From the NCBI RefSeq assembly GCF_964340395.1, contig NC_135565.1:21987209-22047208 (forward strand): DNA of 60,000 bases, read 5' to 3'. Under the pieces are notes generated by a model that was not told the origin of the DNA, ran no database searches, and saw only the letters and a list, made by a program, of their open reading frames with translations. Made by a program: the position numbers and the translations under genes. Shown in pieces: positions 26,101-34,332 of this stretch; position 1 is the first letter of the stretch, and every line of letters begins with the position of its first letter. Origin of the DNA: Glandiceps talaboti (Eukaryota; Hemichordata; Enteropneusta; Spengelidae).

Positions 26101-28166
26101 TCAGGTCATAGTGATTGCAATGCCGGAAGTTAAGGTGTTGAATTCATTTGTCGACAGAGCATTATCAGGTCATAGTGATTGCAATACCGGAAGTTAAGGT
26201 GTTGATATCAAAGTATTTCTATATTCCAGGGATTCGTCGAACTCTTTGGTCATATCAAAGGAAAATCACCGAAAGGCGATGCAGATATGTCTATTGTATG
26301 CACAAATGGTGACAAGCCTGAAGGTCGAATTATGCATGTATGGAATGAAACCGGGAAAGTGTTCTGGAATGAACAAAGTGTGAGTATATGCTGCGACAAA
26401 GTCAATTTATATATATATTATAATAAAAGCGAATCCATAATGTGCCTGTTCTCTGAAGAGCTCCAGGCGCAGACACAGAACTACTAACAAAATGAGAGGA
26501 TACAGAGAAAGAATTTGAAAACCTGTAATGATGTAGAGAGAAATGTGTAAATGAGTAAGTGAGAGTAAAGATTGATATAGGTAAGGTTTAAGGGCAGAGC
26601 GGAAGGAAGACTTAGAGTGAGTGATGAAGACTGTAAGGAAAAGTGTTCCAAATTGAAGGAGCAGTGTAAGCAAAGGAACGCTCGCCGTGACAAATGGCAT
26701 CTTCAGGATATATATATATATATATATATAGTTTTGGTAGTACTGGAACTCTTTCTTGGTTGTAACTCGGAGTTTCACGCATTGTGCGATCATCAGACAA
26801 CTGTTTTCTACTCTCTGGGTGTGCTGTTTATATAGAGTGCAGACAATAGAAATATCATCACTATTGTCTGTGTAGGTGGGTTGGTGTTGTGTGTGTGGAG
26901 GTGTTGGTTGTTATTGTGTGAGTTATTGGGTGCGGACAAGTAGGTGTTGGCGGGTTGTTACATGTTGGCCTTTGATGTTCTGTTAGTTAACGGGTTTAGT
27001 TTAGGTGATAGATGCTCTATTGAAGTTGGACAAATAAAACTTATTCTCGTGTCGGCATTTAGATATCAACTCAGTTCTTTTGTTTATTGTGGAGTTTTTG
27101 TCTGCTTTAATAATGGTTAGTTTTTCGGTTAAACACAGGTTGCATCGTTTTGTTTTATTGGTGTATGCTTGGGTTGTCTTGCTGATGGACCAGGATACGG
27201 AAAAAGGCTCGTTGTTTCTTTTCAGTTTCCAAATGTGTTTTGATAGTTCTGTGATGTTTTCGTGTTTTTCATGTTTGAATGACTGTTTGTGGTTGGCGTA
27301 TCTCTGTTTGAAGTTGTTCTCTGTTAGACCGATATATACTTTTGTTTGTTTTTTTTCCGTGGACGGTGGCTTGGAATACGATGTTTTCCATTTCGCATTC
27401 GCCGTTCAAAGGGCAGGTGTCTTTCTGTCTGCAATTACATGGTTTTTGGGTGGGTTTAGTTTCGCTGTTGGAGATGGTGGCGTTGTGCGCTTTGATTATG
27501 GTAGCCATGTTTGGCATGCAGCTATAACTGACTTTGACATTGTTTCTGTTGAATATTTTGTGTAACTTGGAGTCTGCTGGGAAATGTTTTGCGATTAGGT
27601 TGAGGAATCGTTTGCCTACATTGGTGGCTACGTTTTTGCTGTATGGTGGGTTGAACCAGATGGTGTTTCTATTTCCGTTTTTCTGTGGTGGGGTGCTGGT
27701 GTACGTGATGTTCTCTTTGTAGCCTCTGGTTTTTAGTGCATTTTGGTATAGTGGGGCTGCCTGATTGAAGATGTGTTCGTCGGATGCTTTGTCGGAAATT
27801 CTACGGCCGATGGCTTCAATAGAGCATCTATCACCTAAACTAAACCCGTTAACTAACGGAACATCAAAGGCCAACACGTAACAACCCGCCAACACCTACT
27901 TGTCCGCACCAAATAACTCACACAATAACAACCAACACCTCCACACACACAACACCAACCCACCTACACAGACAATAGTGATGATATTTCTATTGTCTGC
28001 ACTCTATATAAACAGCACACCCAGAGAGTAGAAAACAGTTGTCTGATGATCGCACAATGCGTGAAACTCCGAGTTACAACCAAGAAGAGTTCCAGTACTA
28101 CCAAAACTATTGCGCTCTGCCACTGCGGTATAGAGCACTGTCTTAGCAGATTGATACTCACCGAGT

Positions 28167-28199
<33 letters not shown>

Positions 28200-30257
28200 C
28201 ATTCCGTATAATTTGACACACACAGCATCCATAACAAGGCCCACGTCTCTTACTAAGCTTGTTCTTTCTTAGCTCTTATTTTTTGTGAGTTATTTGTATA
28301 ATGAATTATTTTTAGTGATTAGGCAATAGCTGAACAATTAAAATTTCATAGGACCTGTTCTAAAAAAAACCTATTTGATGTAGCGTTTAATTTCCATGAA
28401 TCATTTGCATAATTAATGGTTACCGGTAATTAGGCTATACCTTAAGAATACAAGCTGCAAATTCAATATAATTTGGTACATCCATTGATGGCAATACAAC
28501 TTATGAGGTTGATATAGTTTAATGACTTAGTTTAAATTGTTTTTCGTCAGTTGCATGACTATTGTTAATTGGGCTATATCTTAATGTACACTTCAAATTT
28601 TATATAATTTGGTACTTGTATCACAATAACGCAGCACATGTGTGATGTTTGCTGAATTGATTAATTATGGGTTTCAACTTGAACTTTTAACTATGCGAAA
28701 CCTGGTTGGACATATACAACCCTTTTGTGTTCATATATGCATGTATTACTTGTTACATACATTGAAAAAGTGCAAATGTCCTATATAAAGTTTGTTGATG
28801 TAAATATTTTATTTATTTATTTCCATAATTATAGAATTTCGATTGCGTGATATCCAAAGTATGCAACTTTCAATTTCCATCTACCTTTTTATTATTAAAT
28901 TGCCAATTTGTGGGTATACTAGTATCATCTGTGATAGCTAAAGCTTAAAATTTCACACTCCAATAGTTAAAGTATGTAGGAACACAACTCGATAGGCTTA
29001 GCCCTTACAGATGTTACACCTGGATATTTATTGCAGGGGACTCTATTTGGAAGTTTTGCAGACAACAACTGGCAATGGGAAACAGAGCACTTCCCTTTGC
29101 CCATGGTTAGTAGATGGACAAATATCATGGTAAGTACACTACGTTTTCACCTCTGGCAATGGGAAATAGAGCGCTTCCCTTTGCCCATGGTTAGTAAATG
29201 GACAAATATGGTAAGTACACTATGGTTTAACCACTGTCAATGGAAAATAGAGCACTACCCTTGGCCCATGGTTAATAAATGGACAAATATCATGGTAAGT
29301 ACACTACGTTTTGACCACTGTCAATGGAGAATAGAGCACTTTCCTTTGCCCATGGTTAGTAAAAGGACAAATATCATGGTAAGTACACTACGTTTTGACC
29401 ACTGTCAATGGAAAATAGAGCACTTCCCTATGCCCATGGTTAGTAAATGGATAAATATCATGGTAAGTACACTACGTTTTAACCACTGTCAAAAATCCCT
29501 GCATTTGAATTAAGCAGCATAATATTTGAATTGGAGGAATCATTACGATTAGTTAGTTTATATAGAGTTATAGATGGTCTTGCACATACAGGACTTATCA
29601 ATTAAAACATATATACTACAAATTTGATAGTGACTGTTTTAGAACAAGCCATTACATTGACTTATGGCATTGGTGGCCTATAGAATAAGACAAAGGCTTT
29701 CTTGTATATATACAAATGTATTCTATTTCGGTATGACCAACCGGATACTACCTTAAGGTGACAGTTGGCGTCTAACCCTGACTGTATATGTGCGCTTGTT
29801 ATGTAAAACAAACATAAACAATAGAAATGACGCATGATCGTCCCTATGTACAGTGTTCTATTCTGAACTATGTATCTTTATACGTATGCCATTACTTCAT
29901 AGTCACGTGTACATTGTATCCAATCATATATATGGCAGATGTATGTGTGTATTCATGACAAAATACACGGTTTTCACATACCAAACAACATATAACATGC
30001 TAGCAAGAAACTTGATCCATTCATATTTTTATTACTTTAAAACCAAATAACAAAACTTTCCACATCAATCAATTAACGCAAAATACTTGTTTGTTTTTCA
30101 CGTTAAGGTTGAACAGTTACTTGAGACGGGCAAATGTGATCTTTTAACGTACGGAGATGTTTACAAGCTTTCAATGAAAGTCAATAATCTGTTCATATCT
30201 CATCTCGCTGAAGCCGGACACGAGGAGGCTAAACGTGGTATCTGCCTTATAACGTAG
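14844..30257 (+). CDS. Tandem (two-unit) Gfo/Idh/MocA-type oxidoreductase, 11 coding exons
   Basis: Coding exons are 14855-15383, 15767-15981, 16339-16482, 22251-22374, 23488-23572, 23906-24113, 24428-24559, 25508-25660, 26230-26379, 29037-29129 and 30108-30257. All introns are GT-AG, all phases join, and the sum is 1983 nt, or 660 residues plus stop. Unit 1 (about 1-330) has a Rossmann NAD(P) loop VGAGVHA (9-15), the family's EKP signature (100-102), Y-N-R-R-F-Y (133-138) and an H-x-x-D pair (187/190), so it looks catalytically complete. Unit 2 (about 333-660) opens with VGAGNIGSRH (337-346). It keeps E-K (434-435) but has V instead of P, and NSLHF (496-500) where the family has a catalytic His. 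The reaction is not identifiable; NAD(P)-linked sugar or sugar-nucleotide oxidation/reduction is the family norm. A splice acceptor 11 nt before the ATG implies a 5'-untranslated exon upstream. The intron structure is fully eukaryotic. Confidence 0.85.
15557..15636. repeat. (TA)n(CA)n microsatellite
   Basis: About 64 bp of TA dinucleotides are followed by a short CA tract, in intron 1 of the tandem oxidoreductase. Confidence 0.95.
15767..15981 (+). CDS. Tandem oxidoreductase, coding exon 2
   Basis: The acceptor is TTTTAATAG and the donor GAG|GTAAAT. It completes the split codon after residue 176 and encodes the active-site-like helix NSHVLDLAFFLGG. Phase is 1 in and 0 out. Confidence 0.85.
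16339..16482 (+). CDS. Tandem oxidoreductase, coding exon 3
   Basis: The acceptor is CCTTTCAG and the donor AAG|GTAAAA. It has 48 whole codons and encodes beta-strand-rich sequence ending unit 1 (residues 249-296). A 5.8-kb intron follows. Confidence 0.8.
16530..17130 (+). repeat. 113-bp tandem repeat array (about 5 copies), array 1 of 3
   Basis: The core GTTGCTATGGGCGTGGTC recurs at about 16647, 16760, 16872, 16985 and 17099 (spacing 112-114 bp), followed each time by a TTTGCATACATTTTTTGAA-like segment. Related arrays lie at 34430-34700 and 38710-39110. It lies in intron 3 of the tandem oxidoreductase. Confidence 0.85.
17130..17835 (+). repeat. Interspersed-repeat tail ending in (CA)n(CAGA)n
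   Basis: Diverged blocks with TTTTTGACCAAAAAT and AATTTGCATATCACT motifs are followed by CA and CAGA microsatellites (17654-17780), then CCCTATAGCACTACTGAA. This looks like the 3' part of a dispersed element that continues the 113-bp array. Class is unknown. Confidence 0.5.
18825..19450 (+). repeat. Diverged tandem repeat, about 190-bp unit, about 4 copies
   Basis: A C-rich block (ACCCCA...CCCCATC) followed by AAATTTCAACATTTT recurs near 18840, 19027, 19218 and 19400. Copies are well diverged. It lies in intron 3. Confidence 0.5.
20380..20480 (+). repeat. 20-bp tandem repeat, 5 copies
   Basis: Units of the form GTCGGTCTTCTAGTTCAAGT, with minor substitutions, run head to tail. Confidence 0.9.
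20853..20980. repeat. Foldback with about 34-bp arms
   Basis: The left arm 20853-20887 and the right arm 20947-20980 are inverted copies; the inner 24 bp has one mismatch. The loop contains repeated AGAGGCCTC units. MITE-like; intronic. Confidence 0.75.
21855..21900 (+). repeat. (TAATG)n pentanucleotide repeat
   Basis: A short run of GTAATGTAATG units. Confidence 0.8.
22251..22374 (+). CDS. Tandem oxidoreductase, coding exon 4 (junction of units 1 and 2)
   Basis: The acceptor is ATCTTCACAG and the donor TCG|GTAAGT. It encodes the end of unit 1, the linker and the first strand of the second Rossmann fold (PAILIV). The intron splits the first Gly of the second GxGxxG. So one exon physically bridges both units, which argues that they belong to one transcript. 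Confidence 0.85.
22484..22740 (+). repeat. (ACTGT)n pentanucleotide minisatellite
   Basis: About 50 ACTGT/ACTGC units, purer at the left and degenerating rightwards. Open frames here are periodic artefacts. It lies 110 bp after the donor of exon 4. Confidence 0.95.
23139..23206 (+). repeat. (GT)n microsatellite
   Basis: About 30 GT dinucleotides with two interruptions, in intron 4. Confidence 0.95.
23488..23572 (+). CDS. Tandem oxidoreductase, coding exon 5
   Basis: The acceptor is TTTCCAAG and the donor CCA|GTAAGT. It encodes the dinucleotide-binding loop GAGNIGSRH and the next beta strand ending in VVVEP. Confidence 0.85.
23906..24113 (+). CDS. Tandem oxidoreductase, coding exon 6
   Basis: The acceptor is TCTCTCTTCAG and the donor AAG|GTAAAT. 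It encodes residues 366-435 and ends exactly at the E-K pair of the second unit. Confidence 0.85.
24428..24559 (+). CDS. Tandem oxidoreductase, coding exon 7
   Basis: The acceptor is TATTTCACAG and the donor CCAG|GTAAAG. It has 44 whole codons (residues 436-479), including DSQWVAFPLGKYL. Confidence 0.85.
25508..25660 (+). CDS. Tandem oxidoreductase, coding exon 8
   Basis: The acceptor is CTTTTTCAG and the donor CCC|GTAAGT. It has 51 codons and contains GEAWGMCCNSLHF, the likely active-site helix of unit 2. Confidence 0.85.
25888..26211 (+). repeat. 64-bp minisatellite, 5 copies
   Basis: The phrase TTGTCGGTAGAGCATTATCA recurs at exactly 64-bp spacing (25892, 25956, 26020, 26084, 26148) with few substitutions, ending 18 bp before exon 9. 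The purity suggests recent expansion. Confidence 0.9.
26230..26379 (+). CDS. Tandem oxidoreductase, coding exon 9
   Basis: The acceptor is TATTCCAG and the donor AGT|GTGAGT. It has 50 codons and encodes beta strands of the C-terminal domain of unit 2. The 2.7-kb intron after it hosts the Penelope-like element. Confidence 0.85.
26708..26730. repeat. (TA)n tract at left edge of Penelope-like element
   Basis: About 11 TA units abut the left inverted repeat. A second TA tract lies at 28167-28196 beyond the right end. Confidence 0.9.
26759..26801 (-). ncRNA. Hammerhead ribozyme motif, left end of Penelope-like element
   Basis: This is the exact inverted counterpart of the copy at 28038-28080: the CTGATGA core is on the minus strand at 26796-26790, with GAAA, short stem III and stem I GTTGT/ACAAC all preserved. 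Cleavage is predicted between 26764 and 26763 on the minus strand. Confidence 0.75.
27269..27895 (-). pseudogene. Penelope-like ORF remnant (linker region, frame broken before GIY-YIG)
   Basis: A 208-codon frame whose middle (NPPYSKNVATNVGKRFL, CNCRQKDTCPLNGEC) matches the region between the RT and endonuclease of Penelope-like elements. Its first codons are read from the terminal repeat, so the ATG is probably not a real start. Near 27355-27345 the correct frame shifts by one base, and the GIY-YIG part continues to about 27025 in another frame. It is non-functional as it stands. Confidence 0.7.
28038..28080 (+). ncRNA. Hammerhead ribozyme motif, right end of Penelope-like element
   Basis: The core CTGATGA (28043-28049) is followed by stem II CGCA/TGCG with loop CAA (28051-28061) and GAAA (28063-28066). 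A 3-bp stem III closes with loop CCG (28066-28074). Stem I pairs GTTGT (28038-28042) with ACAAC (28076-28080). The predicted cleavage is after U28075. A minimal stem III is typical of type I hammerheads known from Penelope-like elements. A U-U apposition at the base of stem II is a deviation. Confidence 0.75.
28167..28196. repeat. (TA)n microsatellite
   Basis: About 14 TA units, 55 bp beyond the Penelope-like right end. Confidence 0.9.
28197..28990. repeat. Diverged interspersed/tandem repeat with TAATTTG motif
   Basis: Units of about 140 bp share ATATAATTTGGTAC and TTGCAT-AATTAATGG phrases. The same family appears in reverse orientation near 42380-42850. Copies are old. No coding content. 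Confidence 0.4.
29037..29129 (+). CDS. Tandem oxidoreductase, coding exon 10 (may extend through repeats)
   Basis: The acceptor is TTTATTGCAG and the nearest donor ATG|GTAAGT. It has 31 codons. Its 3' part and donor are repeated four more times downstream in the same frame, so alternative donors could lengthen the exon up to 29462. Confidence 0.8.
29050..29490 (+). repeat. 84-bp tandem duplication of exon 10 3' end plus splice donor (5 units)
   Basis: The 3' part of exon 10 with its donor and first intronic bases is repeated. Donors GTAAGT lie at 29130, 29211, 29295, 29379 and 29463, spaced 81, 84, 84 and 84 bp. The frame of exon 10 stays open through all five units to a stop at 29511-29513, and the one indel removes exactly one codon. 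No acceptor is duplicated. Confidence 0.9.
30108..30257 (+). CDS. Tandem oxidoreductase, last exon
   Basis: The acceptor is CACGTTAAG, with a T-rich tract upstream. It has 49 codons plus TAG at 30255-30257 and is helix-rich (VYKLSMKVNNLFISHLAEAG). AATAAA lies about 430 nt downstream. Confidence 0.8.
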   Translation, partial: VEQLLETGKCDLLTYGDVYKLSMKVNNLFISHLAEAGHEEAKRGICLIT

Positions 30258-30688
30258 ATTGTCACTTGAGATTGGTAATGAGCACGAGGTGATTATCCTG
30301 CAATTCGGAGATGATCTGTCACTGAGAGTTTATTTTTGTCCATAAAATCAGTAGACATTCCAAAATGTATTATCGAGAGTAATGTATTTGGACGGACAAT
30401 GAGATATTTTTAGGATCATCAGCACCCGCGTATATTTTGCACAATACTCTGTCAATCGTTTTAGTTGTATGCAAATATCGTGAGTTTATAGTGATAAAAT
30501 AGGGCTTCTTTAGGCGTTTCGGTACACGTGCATTTGTTTACTTCTTTTTTTCGTGATTTTTCGGGAATTGCAAAACTCAAACCCTGTTCAATTTTCGCTG
30601 GTTGAAAGAGGACTATTTAGTATGGCAAAAGAGCATGTAATCTCAAAATGGTCAAAATGTTTTTTATGTATCTTCCCCTTAAGTGCCT

Positions 30689-30694
30689 AATAAA
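30689..30694 (+). terminator. Candidate polyadenylation signal of tandem oxidoreductase
   Basis: Canonical AATAAA, 432 nt after the TAG stop. It is the first perfect hexamer seen downstream; a second, AATAAA, is near 30830. Confidence 0.45.
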
Positions 30695-31003
30695 GTTAGC
30701 AACACACATGATATGTTGGAATAATTGTCTAATCGTTTGAATGATATATAACATTATCAGTATGTTAAGTATAAATTTAAACCTTCAAAAGATTTGAAAA
30801 TATAGAAGCTACGTGCTGGATTTCACATCAATAAACAGTCAAAAATACAATGACATTGTGTTAGTCTATTTATGAATTATTCATGTAATGTGTCTTCTGT
30901 TTACCTTTCATTGTTGAACTAACACTAAACGAGATTTGGCTAGCTGAAAAAAATGTACGACGTTACGGTGTTCTAGTAAATCAGCTCTATACTCTTGTTA
31001 GAC

Positions 31004-31518
31004 ATCTACATTTTGACTATGTAACATAGTACTAGTTATACCGTGTGTTATTCTACACTTTGACTATGTAACACAGTACTAGTTATACCGTGTGTTATTC
31101 TACACTTTGACTATGTAACACAGTACTAGTATACCGTGTGTTATTCTACACTTTGACTATGTAACACAGTACTAGTTATACCGTGTGTTATTCTACACTT
31201 TGACTATGTAACACAGTACTAGTTATACCGTGTGTTATTCTACACTTTGACTATGTAACACAGTACTAGTTATACCGTGTGTTATTCTACACTTGACTAT
31301 GTAACACAGTACTAGTTATACCGTGTGTTATTCTACACTTTGACTATGTAACACAGTACTAGTTATACCGTGTGTTATTCTACATTTTGACTGTGTACAC
31401 AGTACTAGTTATACCGTGTGTTATTCTACACTTTGACTATGTAACACAGTACTAGTTATACCGTGTGTCATTCTACACTTTGACTTTGTACACAGTACTA
31501 GTTATACCGTGTGTTATT
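31004..31518 (+). repeat. 47-bp minisatellite, about 11 copies
   Basis: Unit TCTACACTTTGACTATGTAA followed by CACAGTACTAGTTATACCGT and GTGTTAT. Copies are almost identical apart from single-base losses. It lies about 300 bp beyond the oxidoreductase poly-A signal. Confidence 0.95.
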
Positions 31519-31589
31519 TTCGTAACATAGACACTTTACATTTATCATTCTTATGATGTCATGTTTGTTAATATCACGAATTTGTCTTT

Positions 31590-31622
31590 CTGCCAGTCTG
31601 TCTGTCTGTCTGTCTGTTTGTT
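31590..31622 (+). repeat. (TCTG)n microsatellite
   Basis: About 6 TCTG units. Confidence 0.8.
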
Positions 31623-32069
31623 TCTTTTCGTAAGCATTACCGATTAAGCATGCCCCTCCCCCCAACCTGAGCTCAACTCATGCAAGTTGTTACATATAGT
31701 CAGGCCAGACCCAGTCCCTCGTAAAACGATCAGTGTAATCATCATTGCCCAATTTTGCACAACACTTCACTTACTATAGTTTGTGAATTAAATTATACTA
31801 GTATATTTTGCGTACTTGAATGAAACCGGTTAGTCCCAGCTTTCCAAGTACTGATTGTCAAACGTGAAATGTTCGCTTAGAATTCACTGTGCAAATATAT
31901 GTGCTAAAGTGTTTAAAGCAGTTTCAGAAAAACGCCATTAGATTTTCAAGAAACCTAGCCGATACAGGTATTTCAAAAGACGGTCACACACAAACAACAT
32001 ATAAGATGTAATTTTCTGTTCATACCATTCCCTCAATTCATTTGATGGAAATCACATTTCGACTCACCG

Positions 32070-32273
32070 TGTGTGTGTGTGTGTGTGTGTCTGTCTGTCT
32101 GTCTGCCTGTCTATCTGTCTGTCTGTCTGTCTGTATGTGTGTATGTGTCTGTGTCCGTGTGTGTGTCCGTGTCCGTGACTGTGTCTGTGTCTGTGTCTGT
32201 GTATGTATGTATGTATGTATGTATGTATGTATGTATGTAGGTATGTATGTATGTATGTATGTATGCATGTGTG

Positions 32274-32305
<32 letters not shown>

Positions 32306-32392
32306 TGTATGTATGTATGTATGTATGTATGTATGTATGTGTGTGTGTGTGTCTGTGTGTGTGTGTGTGTGTGTGTCTGGGTGTGTATGGCG
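32070..32392 (+). repeat. Compound (GT)n(CTGT)n(ATGT)n microsatellite
   Basis: GT, CTGT, ATGT and again GT tracts in succession over about 320 bp. Long open frames on both strands here are artefacts. Confidence 0.95.
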
Positions 32393-32584
32393 TATTTAGC
32401 ACAGCTGTGGCAGGCAAATTCGGTAGCTTGTAGAAATGTGTTGTATTATTTGTTGTGTACACAAATCTCAACACTCTTGGATTGATTTTTTTGAAAAACT
32501 GAAATTTTATGTAGCCGACCCTTCTTCATTTCCTCTACTGAAGGGTACCTTATATCCTACGAACAATGCTATGAATAGTGTGCG

Positions 32585-32590
32585 TTTATT
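32585..32590 (-). terminator. Candidate polyadenylation signal of NXPE-like gene
   Basis: The minus strand reads AATAAA about 300 nt after the NXPE-like stop codon. Confidence 0.35.
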
Positions 32591-32892
32591 TTATTCAATG
32601 TATTTCGAACTGAAAGCTCTCAATTACAATTTTCATTGAGATCAATCCTAGATTCAACCGTTCCCAGTATGTATCGTCTTCCAACATAAAGTCATTAACT
32701 TATTTTTTCTTGTCTTTCCGCCTCTAAACTCCCCTCCCCTCCCCTTCAATCTCATCATCTCCCCTCTTCTCTCTCGTCCCCTCCCGTCCCCTCAAAGAAC
32801 GTCCTCTGAATTGGCAGGTACAAAAACAATGGCAGAAACACTCGGTAGAGTTAGAGTAGATAAGATACGAAATGTAATATTAAAGAAGAAAA

Positions 32893-34332
32893 TCACTTAC
32901 AGAAGATTGAAAGTACAATATGAGCAATCATGCGAGAAACAAACCCGTTATATTTAACAGTTGCAGTATCGTTCTTATAAAATCGTATTCCCTTATGTAT
33001 GTTTCCACAACAGCAACCTTCTGATATATGAAAATAGTCTACTTGAGATATTTCAGAGTGGTTAGCAAGAAAGTTATTTGTCAAGTCGTTCATAAGGTTC
33101 AGTCTTGGCCTAGACAAGTAGTCACATCGAGAAGCGTCACTTCCTTCAGGAGAATTGAGCCAAACGACCTCTCCATTTCTTGACAACAGGTTACGTACTT
33201 TGGTCAAAAATGCAGGAAGAAGACTTTCATACTCTGAAAATACATTGAAATGATCTGGTTTGCGGCGTGGGCATGCATCATGTACACCTGTCAAGACGAC
33301 TAACAAGTCTACCTCGCCATATGGGATCAATAATTTCTTTAAAGCTCTAACTTCTTTCCGTGTCACACATCCGATCCCACACCCCAGTGGTATACCCATC
33401 ACAAAACTAAATCCGACTCGTCCATCTCCCTCTAGTGGTCTTGACCAGTGGTGAGGTCTCCCTACCCATAATCTGTCATGGGTCATTTCATGTTTGGTAG
33501 GGAGGTGCTTGAACTTGTCATAATGATAAACCTGCAAGATTTCGTTCGTTACTTCCTCTGTTATTGAGTCCCCTATCAATAATATCTTCTTTCCCGCAAA
33601 ACATTTTTTCAAGTCTCCCGAGCCATAGATCTTGTAATGACAATCGTATGGTACCCACATACGACGAGAACTTGCAAGGATGCTGATATTACCCTCGCAT
33701 AGATTACCGTCACAACCACTTTCAGGAATTGATACCCATCGACCAGATGACATCCCAGTTGCACATAGTGGCGTCTTACTTTTAAATATCGGTTTTTGGA
33801 CACATTCCTCATTATCAACAAAAGTCAATTGCAGGGGTGTATTTTCCACAGGAGCATCAACACAGGCAACTTTATGAACAGTGTTCAACATCTCTTCCCT
33901 CACTTCCCCGGTGTGAACCACAAATAGCTCAAGAACATACTTCCCTACTGGAAGGGCAGGAACAGTAACGACGAAAGTACCCTTTCTGAGATAAGTCACA
34001 TCAACCGTGTTGAAATTTAGATTGTATTTGGTAGAATTTGTGTATTTCTTGAAGTTGGATTCAACAATTCTTGCATTGATATCAACCCATGGTTCACATT
34101 CGACATTTCTATCATGTTTGTCCAAAGCTTGCATTGTCAACATGCCTGTGGTACATGCATTCAAAATTATGTGATTGTTCTCTACTTTGAAGTTCGATGT
34201 TTCTAACACAAATCTTTTCGGATATTCATTAAAATCGCAAAAATATGTACTACCAGAATCAAGAAGCCTTAACATTTCAAAATCCACACTCGGAAATATG
34301 GTGTTATTCCTCATAAACACGTTATTTGTCCT
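32893..34332 (-). CDS. NXPE-like gene, exon 2 (Ig-like and PC-esterase-like domains)
   Basis: A strong acceptor TTTCTTTAATTTTCAG ends at 34333. The ATG 21 nt upstream (34353) falls inside this polypyrimidine tract and is not taken as the start. The frame then runs 479 codons to TGA at 32893-32895. A donor-like GTAAGT overlaps the last codons, so a short alternative 3' exon cannot be excluded. Confidence 0.8.
   Translation of the reverse strand, partial: RTNNVFMRNNTIFPSVDFEMLRLLDSGSTYFCDFNEYPKRFVLETSNFKVENNHIILNACTTGMLTMQALDKHDRNVECEPWVDINARIVESNFKKYTNSTKYNLNFNTVDVTYLRKGTFVVTVPALPVGKYVLELFVVHTGEVREEMLNTVHKVACVDAPVENTPLQLTFVDNEECVQKPIFKSKTPLCATGMSSGRWVSIPESGCDGNLCEGNISILASSRRMWVPYDCHYKIYGSGDLKKCFAGKKILLIGDSITEEVTNEILQVYHYDKFKHLPTKHEMTHDRLWVGRPHHWSRPLEGDGRVGFSFVMGIPLGCGIGCVTRKEVRALKKLLIPYGEVDLLVVLTGVHDACPRRKPDHFNVFSEYESLLPAFLTKVRNLLSRNGEVVWLNSPEGSDASRCDYLSRPRLNLMNDLTNNFLANHSEISQVDYFHISEGCCCGNIHKGIRFYKNDTATVKYNGFVSRMIAHIVLSIFCK

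Larger units (their letters stand above)
26731..28111 (-). mobile_element. Truncated Penelope-like element with inverted about 290-bp ends
   Basis: Inverted repeats at about 26731-27024 and 27821-28111 are nearly identical and flank minus-strand coding remnants. From 27895 down, the frame carries the cysteine-bearing linker of Penelope-like elements (CNCRQKDTCPLNGEC). After a one-base frame break in an A-run near 27355 it continues as a GIY-YIG nuclease-like stretch (VYIGLTENNFKQRY, then KRCNLC). The reverse-transcriptase part is absent. The element sits in intron 9 of the tandem oxidoreductase, opposite to its transcription. It is a decayed copy. Confidence 0.8.

Noticed and set aside
25880-26215. 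CRISPR-like array
   Set aside because: Contiguous 64-bp tandem repeats without unique spacers, in an intron of a eukaryotic gene.
27080-27565. 161-codon plus-strand frame, hydrophobic, membrane-protein-like
   Set aside because: It is antisense to the Penelope-like GIY-YIG/linker remnant, which explains the sequence better.
29130-29513. Reading the exon 10 repeats as one fixed 160-codon exon
   Set aside because: That frame ends in a stop without joining the last exon, so splicing from one of the donors is required.
32038-32485. Open frames up to 147 codons rich in Cys-Val-Met-Tyr or His-Thr-Tyr-Ile
   Set aside because: Artefacts of GT/CTGT/ATGT tracts.
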